Shown here: piece after piece, positions 1 through 11,859 of the stretch
How positions within the stretch are numbered: the first letter of the stretch is position 1
How the letters are laid out: every line of letters starts with the position of its first letter
Source: Embiotoca jacksoni
Taxonomy: Eukaryota > Chordata > Actinopteri > Embiotocidae
DNA length: 64,000 nucleotides
Direction of reading: 5' to 3'
NCBI GenBank assembly: GCA_022577435.1
Contig: JAKOON010000022.1
Location: forward strand, 10,021,230-10,085,229
Notes under the pieces: model-generated
The model's input: the letters and a program-made list of their open reading frames with translations, nothing else
Database searches by the model: none
Told to the model about the DNA's origin: nothing
Position numbers and translations under genes: made by a program

Positions 1-1639
1 TGACATACAGAACGGTGCGTGCATTATCCGTCGTGCATGAGATGTGCATGCATGTAAGGATATAAAAATATTAAATGTTGTGATTTTTTTGTTGTTGTTG
101 TGGCAAATTAAATTCTACATTTTTTTTCCCCCCGCATTTGGATGTTTGATGTGAGCGCAGGCAGGCGGCCTGCTCGGCTGCTGTGAGAAGTGGCACACTC
201 AGATCATTAATCAGACTCGACGGCACAGTGGGTAGCAGGCAAGCCACAGGAGAGCGCTAATGCATGCAAATGTATACTCGTTTTGGGGGCAGGTTGAGCC
301 AAGGACAGAACCTAGTCTGCAACAGAGAGGGGAGAAAGAGTAGAGAGCGTAAGATGAAGATATCACAGCTTGAGTAAGGGCCTGTGTTGTGATCCAATTT
401 AACTGAAGCATGAATGAATGCATTGACATGACAGTAGAGAAGAGGTAAATCATGCAGGAAACACAAAAGCTAGAAGAGGCAAATCTACAATAGGACCCTT
501 CATTACTTTAAAATCTAACCATAGACAGGATGTAGTATGTGGTGATTTGGAATCACAGAAAACATTTGACCTATCAAATCTCGTATCAGCACCTAGATAT
601 GATCTCCCCCTTTTCTGACTGCATGATACGAGGACTGTCAAAGCAGCTTCTTAAGCGAGACATCAATTAACATGGCCAATGTTGGACTACAAGCTGATTT
701 ACTGCCAACTGAGGGCACAGCTTAGTATTCCACCCCTTATTATGCTGCTCAGTGCTTGAGCCTCATTATGGCTGGGATTGTACCTTGATGGAGATAACCT
801 TACGGGCCTTTTTGAGATGAACCTTTCACAAAGGAGCTTAGGAATGTGAATGGAGTGATGATGTCGATGCCGGTGGGCGTCTGCATCATCTAAAGTAATG
901 CAGGTGTCATAAATCCTCCTCACAGTTTCTCTTCTGGCCAGTTAATAAAACAGAAAGTTGCAGCCATGCTGTAAAGCCAGTAAAACAATGGCACGTTTCT
1001 CAGGGCTGATTTTGTCGTTCAATAATGACTGTTGCTCGCATATTGTGTTGACTGTAGCTGGCTGGCATAAGCTAATGCTGATGTAGAACTATTTAAGTAG
1101 TTTTACACGACGCATGCAGCAGACTTTTTTTTCATGTTTACAGGTGATTCATTTTAGGGGTTGGCTAACTACGTTTTTTTTTGGAGACAGAAGTGACCAT
1201 ATTTGAACAAACTGGGGATGAGCGACAGGTGGATCTGAATCTGACTGAGAACCTGCGGACGCTACGCCCGCCTGCCTGTATGGAAAACCTGACTGCACCC
1301 CAGGCCTGTCAATCAAACCAGACAAATCCCCAAACATACCTTTCTGTGAGGCCTTATATCATCAGATCGGTCACATCCCTTTTTCATGTTCCCATTATGT
1401 GACATACAGTATAAATCTGGGAAACATGGGACCCTGTGAAATGGGAATAACTCCGGTAGGGAACCTTGTCCGGTAAAGACATGCAAACATTTGCAGCTAA
1501 GCTCAGAGTGGATCATTCTGGTTTGAAAAGGTAGTTTAAAAGGCCACCCACTTCTAAACTCTGGCAATTGCAGTATTTAATGCTTCTATTTTACTCAAAT
1601 CCAACTTTCTACGCCGGCCACTTCACGGGTCGTGTGTTA
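1..1639. other. Intergenic, no recognisable gene
   Basis: Mixed-composition unique-looking DNA with short T runs. Only short fortuitous frames; nothing supported. Confidence 0.6.
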
Positions 1640-2090
1640 CTCATGCTGAACGCCCTTAAACACGACCCCGAGTGTACTTTCAAGCTTCAAACTGCTGTCG
1701 TGCAGTGATTGTTCATTGGTTGAGCACTTCAAAAATGTGGGTGTCCTGCAGCTCAATACTATGACCGAATGCCTCCTTTGTAGACGAGACATGGCAACAT
1801 AATTATTACAGCCCCGTGCACTCCACTTCAGCATGTGGAGAAATTCAAAGCAAAGATCTGCCGTGCCTAGTTACGGTTGCTATGCTATGGTTGGTGGAGG
1901 GGAGGGGAGGGTGGAGGGGGGGGGGGGGCTGTTTGGCGCAGGGGTTAAGTGGCACTGTTAATGACTGGGAAGCTTGTAAAGGATCATGTCCTTGTCATTG
2001 CAATAGCAACGTCCTTTTGTTTGGTCGGGACACGAGCGCGTCTCGTTTATCGTGTGTTCAAACCCAGCAATATAATTGTTGCTCATTTCC
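1640..2090 (+). repeat. Dispersed repeat, copy A
   Basis: Shared in order with copy B (4,200-4,640): GTGATTGT, ACAGCTCAATGCTG-like, CCTCC-TGT, ATTACAGCCCCGTGCACTCC (B: CATGCACACC), ACTTCA-CAT-TGGAGA, AAGCAAAG-TCTGCCGTGCCT, GTTGCTATGCTA, GGATCATGTCCTTGTC. A G-rich run (about 1,898-1,928) is specific to this copy. It looks like a non-autonomous DNA element of unknown class. Confidence 0.6.
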
Positions 2091-2349
2091 CTCCTGACTT
2101 CTGTGTTTATCAAATATGATATGTTCCAGTGTCCCAGTAAGGTGTCCCTGGAAAAAAAAAAATCTCACAGCTGAAGTCACTCCTTCTGAATACAGGTTTC
2201 ACTTTTTTTCTTTTTCCCAGGATAGATGGAAGGAGGGATGAAAAGATGGAGTGAATGAGCAATTGTTCTGCTCTTGCAAACAGGCCATTCAGGGAAATTC
2301 CCCAGAGACCAGAGCTTTTTTCAAGGTTGCGTCCTACTCCGCTAGCTTC

Positions 2350-2352
<3 letters not shown>

Positions 2353-2408
<56 letters not shown>
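2353..2408. repeat. (TG)n microsatellite
   Basis: 28 uninterrupted TG units, followed by CACGCGCATGC. Confidence 0.98.
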
Positions 2409-2409
<1 letters not shown>

Positions 2410-2410
2410 A

Positions 2411-4199
2411 CGCGCATGCCTGAGTGCATGTAGTCCTCTGGGTCTCAATAACGTTCAGTCAGGCTGATATCTCTCCCCGTACAGAAAAACAGTGCAAACC
2501 GTGGATGTCTGTATGTTTGTGCGAGCATGTGCTGACTCGGCCAAGTGCCAGAGGTTCCCACCAGTCTCCCAGGTCAGATGGAGGGTCAGCAGCTGTTGGC
2601 TACGAACGTTCCCTGTGTTCGGTTTTGCCCGGCACGCGAGCACTGCCCGGACATGTGAGAAAAATGAAAACGCATGACAGTGTTATTGTTCTGTGTAAAA
2701 TGGATGACTCTTGGAAGGAGAACGCCTCTCGGCGAATGCATTGCCGTTTTAAAGAACACAAACACTTGCCATCAAACGACTGCAGGCATTCAGGCTGTAT
2801 AATGACTTATCTGCGTTTGCCTGCATAACTCACCGAAGCTCGGCGATGTTTAATAAAGGTACACTCTCAATTCTAATCATAGCGTTCCAATTTAAAAATC
2901 TCAGCAGCTCTGTATTATTTGATTTAAAAGTCACTGCAGACAAATAACATTCTTTTCATCGCAGATGTGCAGACATAAAACTGTATAAGCGACACTACGG
3001 CAGCTTTGCCAGGGACCTTAATTTAAGAGGAGGTTAATGCAATAGACGTCATTTTTGTCCACAAACTGTTCTCTCCTGCTCGACATCATTAGAATATATT
3101 ATTCTCCTCTCCACTCCCTCGTTTGCATTGTTTGTTATTTGAGCGAGAAGTATATGGAAATTGGCCTGAAGGATTTCAGAGGTTGGCAAATTGTATTTCC
3201 AATCAATGCCAGGACTCGGCAAAAATCTATGTAAGCCTTGTGTGCAAAATCATGTTTTTATAGACTGGAGCAAACGCGCTTACAAACAAACCAGACAAAG
3301 CAAAATATGAGCTATTATTTCTTCACATTGTTAATATATCTTCCAGGCAGAGATGGCAATACCATACAAATGAAGGCACGGCAGCAGCAGCAGGGGAAAA
3401 TTAATTAACGGAGGAAAGTGGGAAAAAGAATAGTGTGGCTTCATTTTTACGTTTTCTTAAACGAGAGTCTAAAAACATCTCCCCTGGTGTTATGAGGAGG
3501 TTGCAGGGTTTATATCATTAAATCCCTGACATTGCTTCTCTCCTTGTGTTCCTTGCACCGTTTTAGGGAACCTTGTAGCCTTGTTGGACACGCAAGCATG
3601 AGCACATACCCATAGAAGCACACTAGCGCGCACATGAGAGCAACACAACATGCAGACACAGACAGCTGAGTGACCCTGGTCTGTCTAATGTGCAGCCGGG
3701 GATAGAGAGGGAATTATGTAACACGGCGATTTAAGCTGAACTGAAGCAATGACCCTGAGCCATTGGCTCTGTCTCCAAGAAAGGCAATAATGTTTGGTTT
3801 CTAACTCTGGCATGAAATCAGTCCGTTTATTTTTCCTTCATTTTAAAACATTTTTGATGACCAGTGCCAATATTATTGGAGGAAATCGGGTTCCTTGCAG
3901 GAGGGAAAATCCCCAGACACACATTATTTTGTCATTACAAAATGGAATATTAGAAATTTGTTGGACCAAATTATGGATAGTACCGAATGTTGTAGTGATT
4001 AGTGACGCTTTCCAAGGCTATTCAAAACAACATTTATTTTTGTAACGGTTTTATATTTTATCTTTTACTTAATTGTAATTCAAAACATACTCTCATACTT
4101 AAATGAATCCAGTTGCAGTACATGGGGCTTAACTGGTCAGGTTTTAGTTGCGCTATAAGTCTGTCGATGTGAACCGAAGTGTATTTTTTTACTATCATA
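2411..4199. other. Intergenic; 3,000-3,430 looks like unique, possibly conserved DNA
   Basis: No gene is seen. The 3,000-3,430 part lacks repeats and carries homeodomain/forkhead-like words (TTTGCATTGTTTGTTA, AACAAACC, TTAATTAAC). Conservation cannot be judged from one sequence. Confidence 0.35.
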
Positions 4200-4640
4200 C
4201 TATACTGGTCTATTTTCCTGCATTTTAAGCACGTCACTACAGTGATTGTGTACTGGGCTCGGAGTCCTTTCAAAAACACCTACAGCTCAATGCTGTTCCT
4301 GAAAACCTCCTGTGCAAACACACATGGCGTTGTGGAACTGATGCTTCAATGCTTTCCTTCTGTGTGGAATCAGTGTCACTCCCATTACAGCCCCATGCAC
4401 ACCACTTCAACATTTGGAGAGATCCAAGCAAAGTCCTGCCGTGCCTGGTTGCAGTTGCTATGCTACAACTGGACAATCACAGTTTGGGGCAGGGAAGCGA
4501 ATAGCCGGCATTGCAGTGTTCAAGAGTGGAACGTCTGTGAGGGATCATATTCTTGTCTTGTTGAGTTCTTTTGTTTGGAATCTAGAAAATGAGCAAGGAT
4601 ATCCACGTGTGCGATATGCTCAAAAACAATATTGCTTATC
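4200..4640 (+). repeat. Dispersed repeat, copy B
   Basis: Same orientation as copy A and about 2.1 kb further on (end to start), with the block CATTACAGCCCCATGCACAC, then CACTTCAACATTTGGAGAGA and CCTGCCGTGCCTGGTTGCAG. Open frames over it are fortuitous. Confidence 0.6.
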
Positions 4641-5164
4641 TTGGTTAGATGACAATGATATGGTTAATTAAAATTGTAAAAAAAAAAAACGAATTAGATT
4701 TCTGTTATTTGAACCATCATTCTCTAAATTTACTAAGCTTTTAATGTGGTCAGTCCCCTCATATGAAATATATTTTCCTTTGATAAAAAACAATTACAAT
4801 TAGATATAAAACAAGTTATTATGTTTTATAGTTATTATAAGCCAACAAACAACAAAAAGCCCTGAGCCGCTTTACAAAATGTTACTTATTTCTTTATAAT
4901 GTTGTTTACTAAGTCTTGATAATAGAGTAACTAAGGACTTGAGAGCTGTGACATACATGAACAACTGAGTCACCACAGTAAAATTACCAGAAGATATACA
5001 AAATATATGCTACTAATGCAGCCATTCCTCCACTTTATACCTGTTGTACAGTTAGTGCCATTTTAAAGGAAAGACTCAACCCTGATAATGCAGATGTGAA
5101 ATTGTTTCGATGAATGCATCTTTGCCTGTAATGGATTAGTCAACTTGTAAAATCTCATGACATT

Positions 5165-5990
5165 CTGTGTAGTACTGGGCAGTATGACCAAAAATTTGTA
5201 TCACGATACTGTTTAAGATTTTGTCGGTTTCACGGCATATCTTTTTTTTTTTTTTTTTGTATGACAGGGCCTTTATATACAGTTATAGTGGCTTACTCAC
5301 TAATATTTAGACTATAGTAGCCTTACATTTTAACATCATCATGTCAAGCCTTTTTCGTTGCAGCACCGTATGTGCCTTGCCTTGAAGTACACCTGACAGA
5401 GGGTATACTCCCTCTTTTGGCATTAGCGGGTCACGATTCTTGTCTTCATATGTACAATGTCTGATGCAGGAAAAAGGAGCACAGCGACTATTTGCTTACT
5501 ACACAAGATATATGTTGAATCCAGGGTTTTAATCATTGCTCTGAACACGTCTTTTTCGACTATCTGGAGCTCGACCAAAAGTTAGTTGTGGTCTACTAAC
5601 TGTTGTCTTACAGCTGTTGGTCAGAAGGCTATGTAGTTAATAGTGGTCCCTTATTAATAAGCTCAACACAGCAATCTGGGGCTCAACACAACGATATGGC
5701 AGTAACCGCTATAATTTCAGTTCTATGAGTTCGCTATCCAATATATAGTTAAAGCAATTGTTAAAATGCAGCACCAGCATGGTGGCATATGAGTTTTAAT
5801 TTTGTATAGGAATCTAAAAACAGAACAGCCCAGCACTAAATCTGCATTGCTGTTGTTGTTGTTTTGGTTTGAATAATGGGACAGATGATTGTGCTGCTCT
5901 GTCAACCACCTCGAGTACTGAATTGAAAATGTTGAAATTAAAGAAGCAGAAGCTTTCCAAAGAAATGGACACAAATGATGTACCGACTAA
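5165..5990. repeat. Probable DNA-transposon remnant, unclassified
   Basis: The start, GTACTGGGCAGTATGACCAA, then ATTTGTATCACGATACTG and GGTTTCACGGCATATC, resembles a fish repeat with 'GGCAGTATGACC...TATCACGATACT'. A T18 run (5,241-5,258) follows. The inner part shows nothing recognisable. Confidence 0.35.
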
Positions 5991-6439
5991 CAATTGGAAT
6001 GGAGGGATTCATTCCTCTGTAATACACTCGAAAAGGAGACACGAAGTTCTAAGCATGAAGATAAATTAGTTTTTCTGAAAAGGGGCTTGGTTCCTTTCCC
6101 ACTAATACTTGATATACCTTCTCTGAGTCAGATTGGTTGGATTGCATTGGGTCAAAACATGCCCTCTCACTGACATGATGTTGTGTTGATGAGCACAAAT
6201 AGATGTTTGCTGGGGGAAAAGCAGGGATCTGGAGTCATCAATTATGACATGTGAGCACTTCCTCGAGAAAGCCTGTGTAACCCCGTCTCCTGGAAATAAC
6301 ATATTACCAAATTGATTTCCCAACATGTTTTTAAATGAATGACGTGCAACATTTATGAGCTGCACTGAAGTATGTGAAAGTCGGACAGTGTACAAGGGTG
6401 TACAAGGGGCACAATTGAAATACCAGAGTGCCTGGGATC

Positions 6440-6620
6440 GCATCCGGACTGCTGTCTTTGGTTAGATTTAGGCAGCAGAGGCACCTTTTGTTAAGGCCAT
6501 TGAAGGATCATGGTTTTATAAATACTACACTGTATCAAGTCACTGTGGACTTTTTAGCTTTGCCTAAACTTAACCAAGTGCTGGCAGCACCTCAACATAA
6601 TCCAAAAACTTAAAAATTAC
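6440..6620 (+). repeat. Dispersed teleost repeat fragment
   Basis: GGTTAGATTTAGGCAGCAGA, TTGTTAAGGCCATTGAAGGA, TCATGGTTTTATAAATAC and CCTAAACTTAACCAAGTGCT resemble a common fish repeat (GGTTAGGTTTAGGCA...GGTTAAGGTTAGGGA...). Class unknown. The short open frame in it is not a gene. Confidence 0.4.
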
Positions 6621-7019
6621 AAGATCCAATATTTGGGTGGACATCAAAAACATGATTGTGAATATTTTACTGATAGATCAGTATCAACATGTTCAATTCT
6701 TTAACATGTCCACATGTTAATCAATAAGGAAATGGAATCCAGTTTGACATTTTTTCAGAATCAGTAAAAGTTGCATAAATGTAATTTCTAGGAGACCGGG
6801 TTGGCTTGTGTAGTGGTATGGCATTTAAAACAAATGATTTATATGATAAAGTTGGGCCAAACACAAAAATTGCAGCATTATTGATTGATGCATTCAACCC
6901 AGGCCACTAAAAGTATTAATGTCAGGAGAGTTCTGGAAAGTGAACTCAGGGGAAGTACACATATTTTTTTTTTTTTTGCAAAGAGTTCAATGGGAAGATA
7001 AAAAGTCTCCAGGACGTAG

Positions 7020-7096
7020 TCTGGCAATCTCATCTAAAACTCAACAAGAAAGCAAATAAGTGTATTTCCCACAATGGGAAACTGTTCCTTTACAAA
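7020..7096. mobile_element. Right-end fragment of the TTAA foldback element
   Basis: The sequence ATCTAAAACTCAACAAGAAAG, then CAAATAAGTGTATTTCCCA and GTTCCTTTA matches the right end of the 13.4-kb copy (GCAAGAAGGCAAATAAGTGC ... CTATTCCTTTAA). Homology may reach back to about 6,960. The left part is gone. Confidence 0.55.
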
Positions 7097-7254
7097 CGAG
7101 GTAAGAAATGGGTAAGCTGTCAGGGAAGGAAAGTGTGTCCAGTACTTCATATAATTAGGTAGGTATTTACTGTCGAGTCACTTCAGACAGTATTAGACCT
7201 CTGAACTATTTGCCCACTTTATTTTGTTGTAGAGCTGATTAAATGGGCATTTCC

Positions 7255-7420
7255 CCCCACTAATCCACACTTAATATTAACAACATGAAAGGCTCCCTTT
7301 AGAAATTGTTGCAAATGTATCAATTTCCTCATTTACAAAAGTATTCAGACCCATAATTTGTAAAAGCCTTTAAGGTAGCAATTACAGCTTCACAGGCTTT
7401 AGGACACTGGATGTGTATAA
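7255..7420 (+). mobile_element. Tc1-like element fragment
   Basis: CTAATCCACACTTAATATTA, TTAGAAATTGTTGCAAATGT, AAAAGTATTCAGACCC and GCAATTACAGCTTCACAGGC match, in order, the terminal region of fish Tc1 elements that carry AAGTATTCAGACCC and GATTACAGCCTC. No transposase frame remains. Confidence 0.5.
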
Positions 7421-8354
7421 TATGTGTCCAGACTGTGTCAAATCTATGCGTGTTGACTAATAAATGGACCTACAGAGGACAGTTAACATTGTCCCCTTTT
7501 TGCCTTTCTATGTTAGAAAGCCTTGTTAAAAGCCGCAGCGGAGGCTTAGTGGCAGAGTCATTTACTACACAGCTTTGTAGACTGCTGTGTGAAGTCTGTG
7601 ACATTGCCTCTTTTTAAAATAATGTCCACTGACAATCTGGGAAGATTGCACACACAGCTCTTCAGTAAATTGCAGATTGAAGATATGCATGTAGATCTCC
7701 ACTGTTTAGCAAACTAGGAAGCTTCGTTTTAGAAATGAATGTTGTTAGTGCTGTCAAAATCATGAAATTTTAGCTGATGATTAATTCTCATCCAAATAAT
7801 TGCAATTAACGATATAATTGTCTATTTTGGGCTATTTCAAGCCAGTATTTTATTTTATAGTTAAAATTTTATTGGCTAAAAGTAGGTACATGTCTCGATC
7901 TGGTAAAAATGCTGCCGTATATGATATAAACTCTATATTCTTGCTATAAACCAATGAAATAGTGATAAAACACTACATCAGTAATATCTATGCCACTAGT
8001 AAATGCCTTATGCTTGATAGCATCCGGTTACTTAATATGATTATGGATAATAATAGATATTCTGCCATACACGTACTTGGTTAATGTTGAGCAACATGGA
8101 GTAAGATTCAAAATTATGTGTGATCGTGTTCATTTGACGAAATCAATGTGTCAAAAACAATGCAACTATTTTCCTATTGGTGACTCTGTTATCGATCAGT
8201 CAGACTGTTTACAGTGGCGAGGCTAACGTTAACTGCATTATCCAAGACCAGCTCTAATATCACGTGTGGACACATCGGCATGATTTCAGAGTCACAATCA
8301 GAATATGAAACTACTTTCCTGTGTGGAGATATTTTAATATCTCCTGTATATACA
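7421..8354. other. Intergenic, AT-rich, nothing recognised
   Basis: AT-rich DNA with short fortuitous frames only; no repeat family recognised. Confidence 0.5.
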
Positions 8355-8905
8355 TGTTAGGATTGATAACATTGTACGTAATATTATAGCAGCTTATGAG
8401 CAGTCTCAACACAACTTATTGGTATATATTTCCACTTTGTTGTAAGATTACACACACACTGTTAGTCACAGATGAACTCTGTGTGACCGGACGCACTCTG
8501 GTTGAACATATGTATCTGGTTAACCCAGTGTGGTCTGCTCTTATCTATATAGGGACCTTTGTCCTGCATGCCTATATTGTGACCATCTCCATTTATGGAC
8601 TTATGTCTGGCATGCCTGTGCTCTGCACTTCTTCCTGGAAGAACATATAGCTGACCTCCAGTTTCAGACCTATGTATAAGCTGGCTAATATCCATGTATG
8701 GACATATAGCCGACACCCATGTATGTCCCAGCCCTGTTCTATGTAACGGGAGGGTATAAAGGCTTTACGTTTTCCTCAGAGAGTTGACAGTCCAGCAAAC
8801 TGTGCATTTCTTCCCTTGATTCATGTCCAATAAAGAATTCTGATGAATTGATCTTCGACTCCAACCTCATCTGTGACCAGTCTGTTCAAAGAAAATCAAC
8901 AACGA
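8355..8905 (+). mobile_element. LTR-like block (possible solo LTR of an old retroelement)
   Basis: A TATAAA box (8755-8760) is followed 74 bases later by AATAAA (8829-8834) and then a U5-like stretch, the spacing of a short-R LTR. Upstream the sequence has repeated ATGTATGGACATATAGC-like pieces of the kind seen in U3 enhancers. A candidate start is TGTTAGGATTG at 8355; the right edge is uncertain. No gag or pol remnant is next to it, and a target duplication was not found, so this could instead be a chance promoter plus poly(A) arrangement. Confidence 0.35.
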
Positions 8906-10833
8906 CACCTGTCATTTGAAAATCATTGCACACATCCAAGTTACAGAAGAGGCGAGAAAAACATGTACATCCCTTTATTTACATCGCTCTGTTGCGCTAA
9001 CATAATAAAGACCATAGACTTGAAGATGATGACAGAAACAAACACATTTACGGCAGTACTTGGTGTAACCCTCGGCTACTTGCACCACATTTGCATACGC
9101 ATTAGTGGGGCGGGGCCAATCTAACATGGCGTAGCAATAGACTGAACAGCCCTGCATGAATGTCTATGGTACATCCAACCACTTTAATGTGGTAAATATC
9201 GCGAGCAGACAGTTTGTACCAGTGGTAAAGGAGCAGCATGCCTCCAGGGATAAGTACAATACCCCTGGAGGAGTTGGTATACCAGCAGAAATCGGTATAT
9301 GGCACCTTGGAGAAGGTGGGGCGTACCAAAAGTCGAAGTGCCATACCACGAGGAAATGGTATGTACCACCTACCAATTTGGGATCTTGGCCCTACTGGCA
9401 AATTCTCCACTCGTGTGGTATTAAGCTGCAGAAGAAGGAAGCGCAATGAGATAAGATCATTTAAAAAAAAAGATCACCAGTAAAACCTCAAATGGAGGAA
9501 ATCAATGTGGAAATATGATATTGCTGTTTTTGTTTTTATCCAAACGAATGCATTACGCATAATAACTGCGGTGAGCTCAAATAATTGCAATCCAGCAATT
9601 ATACAATAATTGTGAAAGGACAATCTGTGATCAATCACAAAACACACAAAATACATATTACTAATATGTGACAACAATATAATATGTATCCAAATGTGCT
9701 TTGTGGAAATTGAACCCTCCATGCTGTAATATTTTTAACATACAGTGCAAAGCTTCTCAAAGTATTCAATGTACAGAGCAGCCACCAACATATGTCTTCT
9801 TCACCGTTAACGGCTCTTTTGCTCAAATCCTTCCATTCCAACATCCCAGCATCCACCCTGCTGAACATGACATTCAGCACAACTGACCCTGTGCTCTGAA
9901 TTTCCTGAGCAGAGAGGATAGAAAAAGAGCTTCACCTTCAGGGATCAATAAACTGCACAATAACATTATCACACCATTATTAGCTATGCATCATTATGAG
10001 CATTTAACTAAAGATTATAGTCGTGGGCAATCAGGTAAGGGTTCAATATCTTTCTGAAGGACAAGGACAGACACACTGGCAACGGCCACCACTACGCACT
10101 CTTGTTAGTTACAGAAATCGCCTGTGGTCACTTAAGAGCCCTTTGCCGTTCCTCTGCAGAACATTACTTGACCTGGCTGTTGGGAGAAAGGACAGGCGTA
10201 AGCTTAAAATACCTCCCAGGCTTGACACAGCACTGCTCCAGCTGCACTCTGTAATTACCAGCAGTGCAATCAGCACACTCATTAATTTCCCCTGACTGAC
10301 AGCCGCTGACGGCTCAATTGCAGAAAATGCACTGGTACAACTTCATAAGTAAATGGAACTGACGTCCTGAAGCATTCTTCCGCCTGGGAGGCTGCACTCA
10401 AAACAGTGCATATTCTTATGACCAGATGAGGACAGTTACAGACAAGGTTCTGCTCTGTCTGCCAGCCATTACAATACATCTTCCCACCATGCCTCATTAA
10501 ACAGCAACGCAAAAACAACTACCTCTAAAAAAGAAGTAACATGAATTCCTCTTCCTTCCCCTTTAACAATAGCAAATGCACTGCTATGTGCTCATCTCAC
10601 AAAGCCCTTGTTATCTAACATGTTTTAAGTTGCCGTGAGAGGTGCTGCTGAGAGTGCTTGCACATGGAACGGCTTTCTGGTTCTGCACAAATATTGATTT
10701 AAGCGTAAGGGAATGTGAAGCGGTCCAAAATAGATATTCCACCAGCAAAGTAATTGGGGTGAGTGAGCCAGCAGAGTTGGCCCAGATAAATAGGTCACTT
10801 AATAGGTTGTTTATGGCTGCGGTTTGACATGAT
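8906..10833. other. Intergenic; 10,020-10,340 candidate conserved non-coding DNA
   Basis: 8,950-9,450 looks repeat-like (palindrome-rich, see the hairpin entry). 10,020-10,340 is repeat-free with balanced composition and homeodomain-type words (TGTAATTACC, ATTAATTTCC), which reads like an enhancer. No gene is seen. Confidence 0.35.
9241..9271. repeat. Perfect 9-bp inverted repeat (hairpin)
   Basis: CCTCCAGGG (9241-9249) and CCCTGGAGG (9263-9271) are exact reverse complements around a 13-base loop. The surrounding 9,180-9,420 is rich in GGTATACC/GGTACC-like half palindromes, so it may belong to a larger degenerate palindromic element. Confidence 0.6.
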
Positions 10834-10946
10834 GCATGAGAGAAGAGGCGGTAAGAGGGTCCAGCTAGAACCACAGAGTGACACAGGGGCAATCGCTAAA
10901 ACAGGTTAAAGGGGAAAACACCCAAGGAGTGGAATAAAGGAATAAT
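10834..10946 (+). repeat. Left copy of a ~113-bp direct duplicate flanking the hAT-like insertion
   Basis: GCATGAGAGAAGAGGCGGTA, AGAGGGTCCAGCTAGAACCA, GACACAGGGGCAATC, AAAACAGG and AAGGAGTGGAATAA are shared in order with 11,860-11,983. By eye the two copies are about 80-85% alike, with small indels. Confidence 0.75.
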
Positions 10947-11234
10947 GGAATCTCGTATTTCCAGGCCATCGTTGTGTATCCCGGGAAACTTTACCATGGA
11001 TAATCGTCATACAGTGATCCGTAAGTTTTGTACGTTGGTGTGACATTACCTAAATTGGCAGATAGTGACGAAACACAAGCTACACGCGCGATCTGCGCAC
11101 GAAACAATTCCAACCCATACGTCATCGCAACCTGGCAACCCACAACCAGACGTGAAGAGCGCGTGAGCAGCTGCTCTGTGCGCAGGCAGGCCAGGTGAAT
11201 GCTGACTGAGTTAGTTAACTTAGCTGGTGTCAAA

Positions 11235-11369
11235 ATGCCAGGGAAGGGACGAGCGGAAAAAAAAAAGCGGAGTTGGACTGAAAAGTTTGCATTTACATGT
11301 AGTCACCAGGATAGTGGCCATGCCCTTTGCAAAGTCTGTTGTGAAAATACTACAACACAAACACGCACA
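11235..11369 (+). pseudogene. Possible N-terminus of a hAT-type transposase (44 codons, then stop)
   Basis: ATG at 11235 opens a short frame (MPGKGRAEKKKRSW, later GHALCKVCCEN) that stops at TAG 11367-11369. A basic start, an aromatic pair and a CxxC (CKVC) resemble the beginning of a BED-finger hAT transposase, and it sits just upstream of hAT-like terminal sequence. The downstream His ligands and catalytic domain are missing. The match is weak; it could be a chance frame. Confidence 0.3.
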
Positions 11370-11389
11370 ATTGCATAGCCGACATAGAC

Positions 11390-11858
11390 ACTCGAGTATC
11401 CTACATTTACTGAAGTACTGTACTAAGGACTTCAAAAAGTAGGCTATTTGCAATTTACCTGATGAGTAGTTCCATTTTCAGCTACTTCATACATCCACTC
11501 GACTTCACAGCGAAATATTCTACTTTTTTCTCCACTGCATTATTTCACCATTTTAGTTATTAGTCATTTGTAAGATCAACATTTTATACGTACAATATAT
11601 GATCAGCTTGTTATATGTGCACTGTTACGATTAGATTTGAAAATTCAACATTATCGTATGTAAAAATGTGCTCTACCATGGCGAAATAAAAATGCTGCTC
11701 ACATGTACATGTCAATGAAGCAGTACTCAAAGGCCTAAATTGGGTCATTTTGTATCATGAGTATTTTAACTTTTGAGACTTTAAGTATATTTTGTTGCCA
11801 TTACTTGTGTACGTTAAATCAAGTAAGATCCGAACGCGGGTATTCTACACTACTACAC
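11390..11858 (+). mobile_element. Non-autonomous hAT-like element (3' part), old
   Basis: It contains TTACTGAAGTACTGTACT, TCTACTTTTTTCTCCACTGC, TCATGAGTATTTTAACTTTT, ACTTTAAGTATATTTTGTTG and a diverged end, CAAGTAAGATCCGAACGCGG, then TATTC. This order matches a widespread teleost repeat ending AAGTAAAGGATCTGAATACT-TCTTCC. The right end directly abuts the second copy of the flanking duplicate. Confidence 0.6.
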
Positions 11859-11859
11859 C

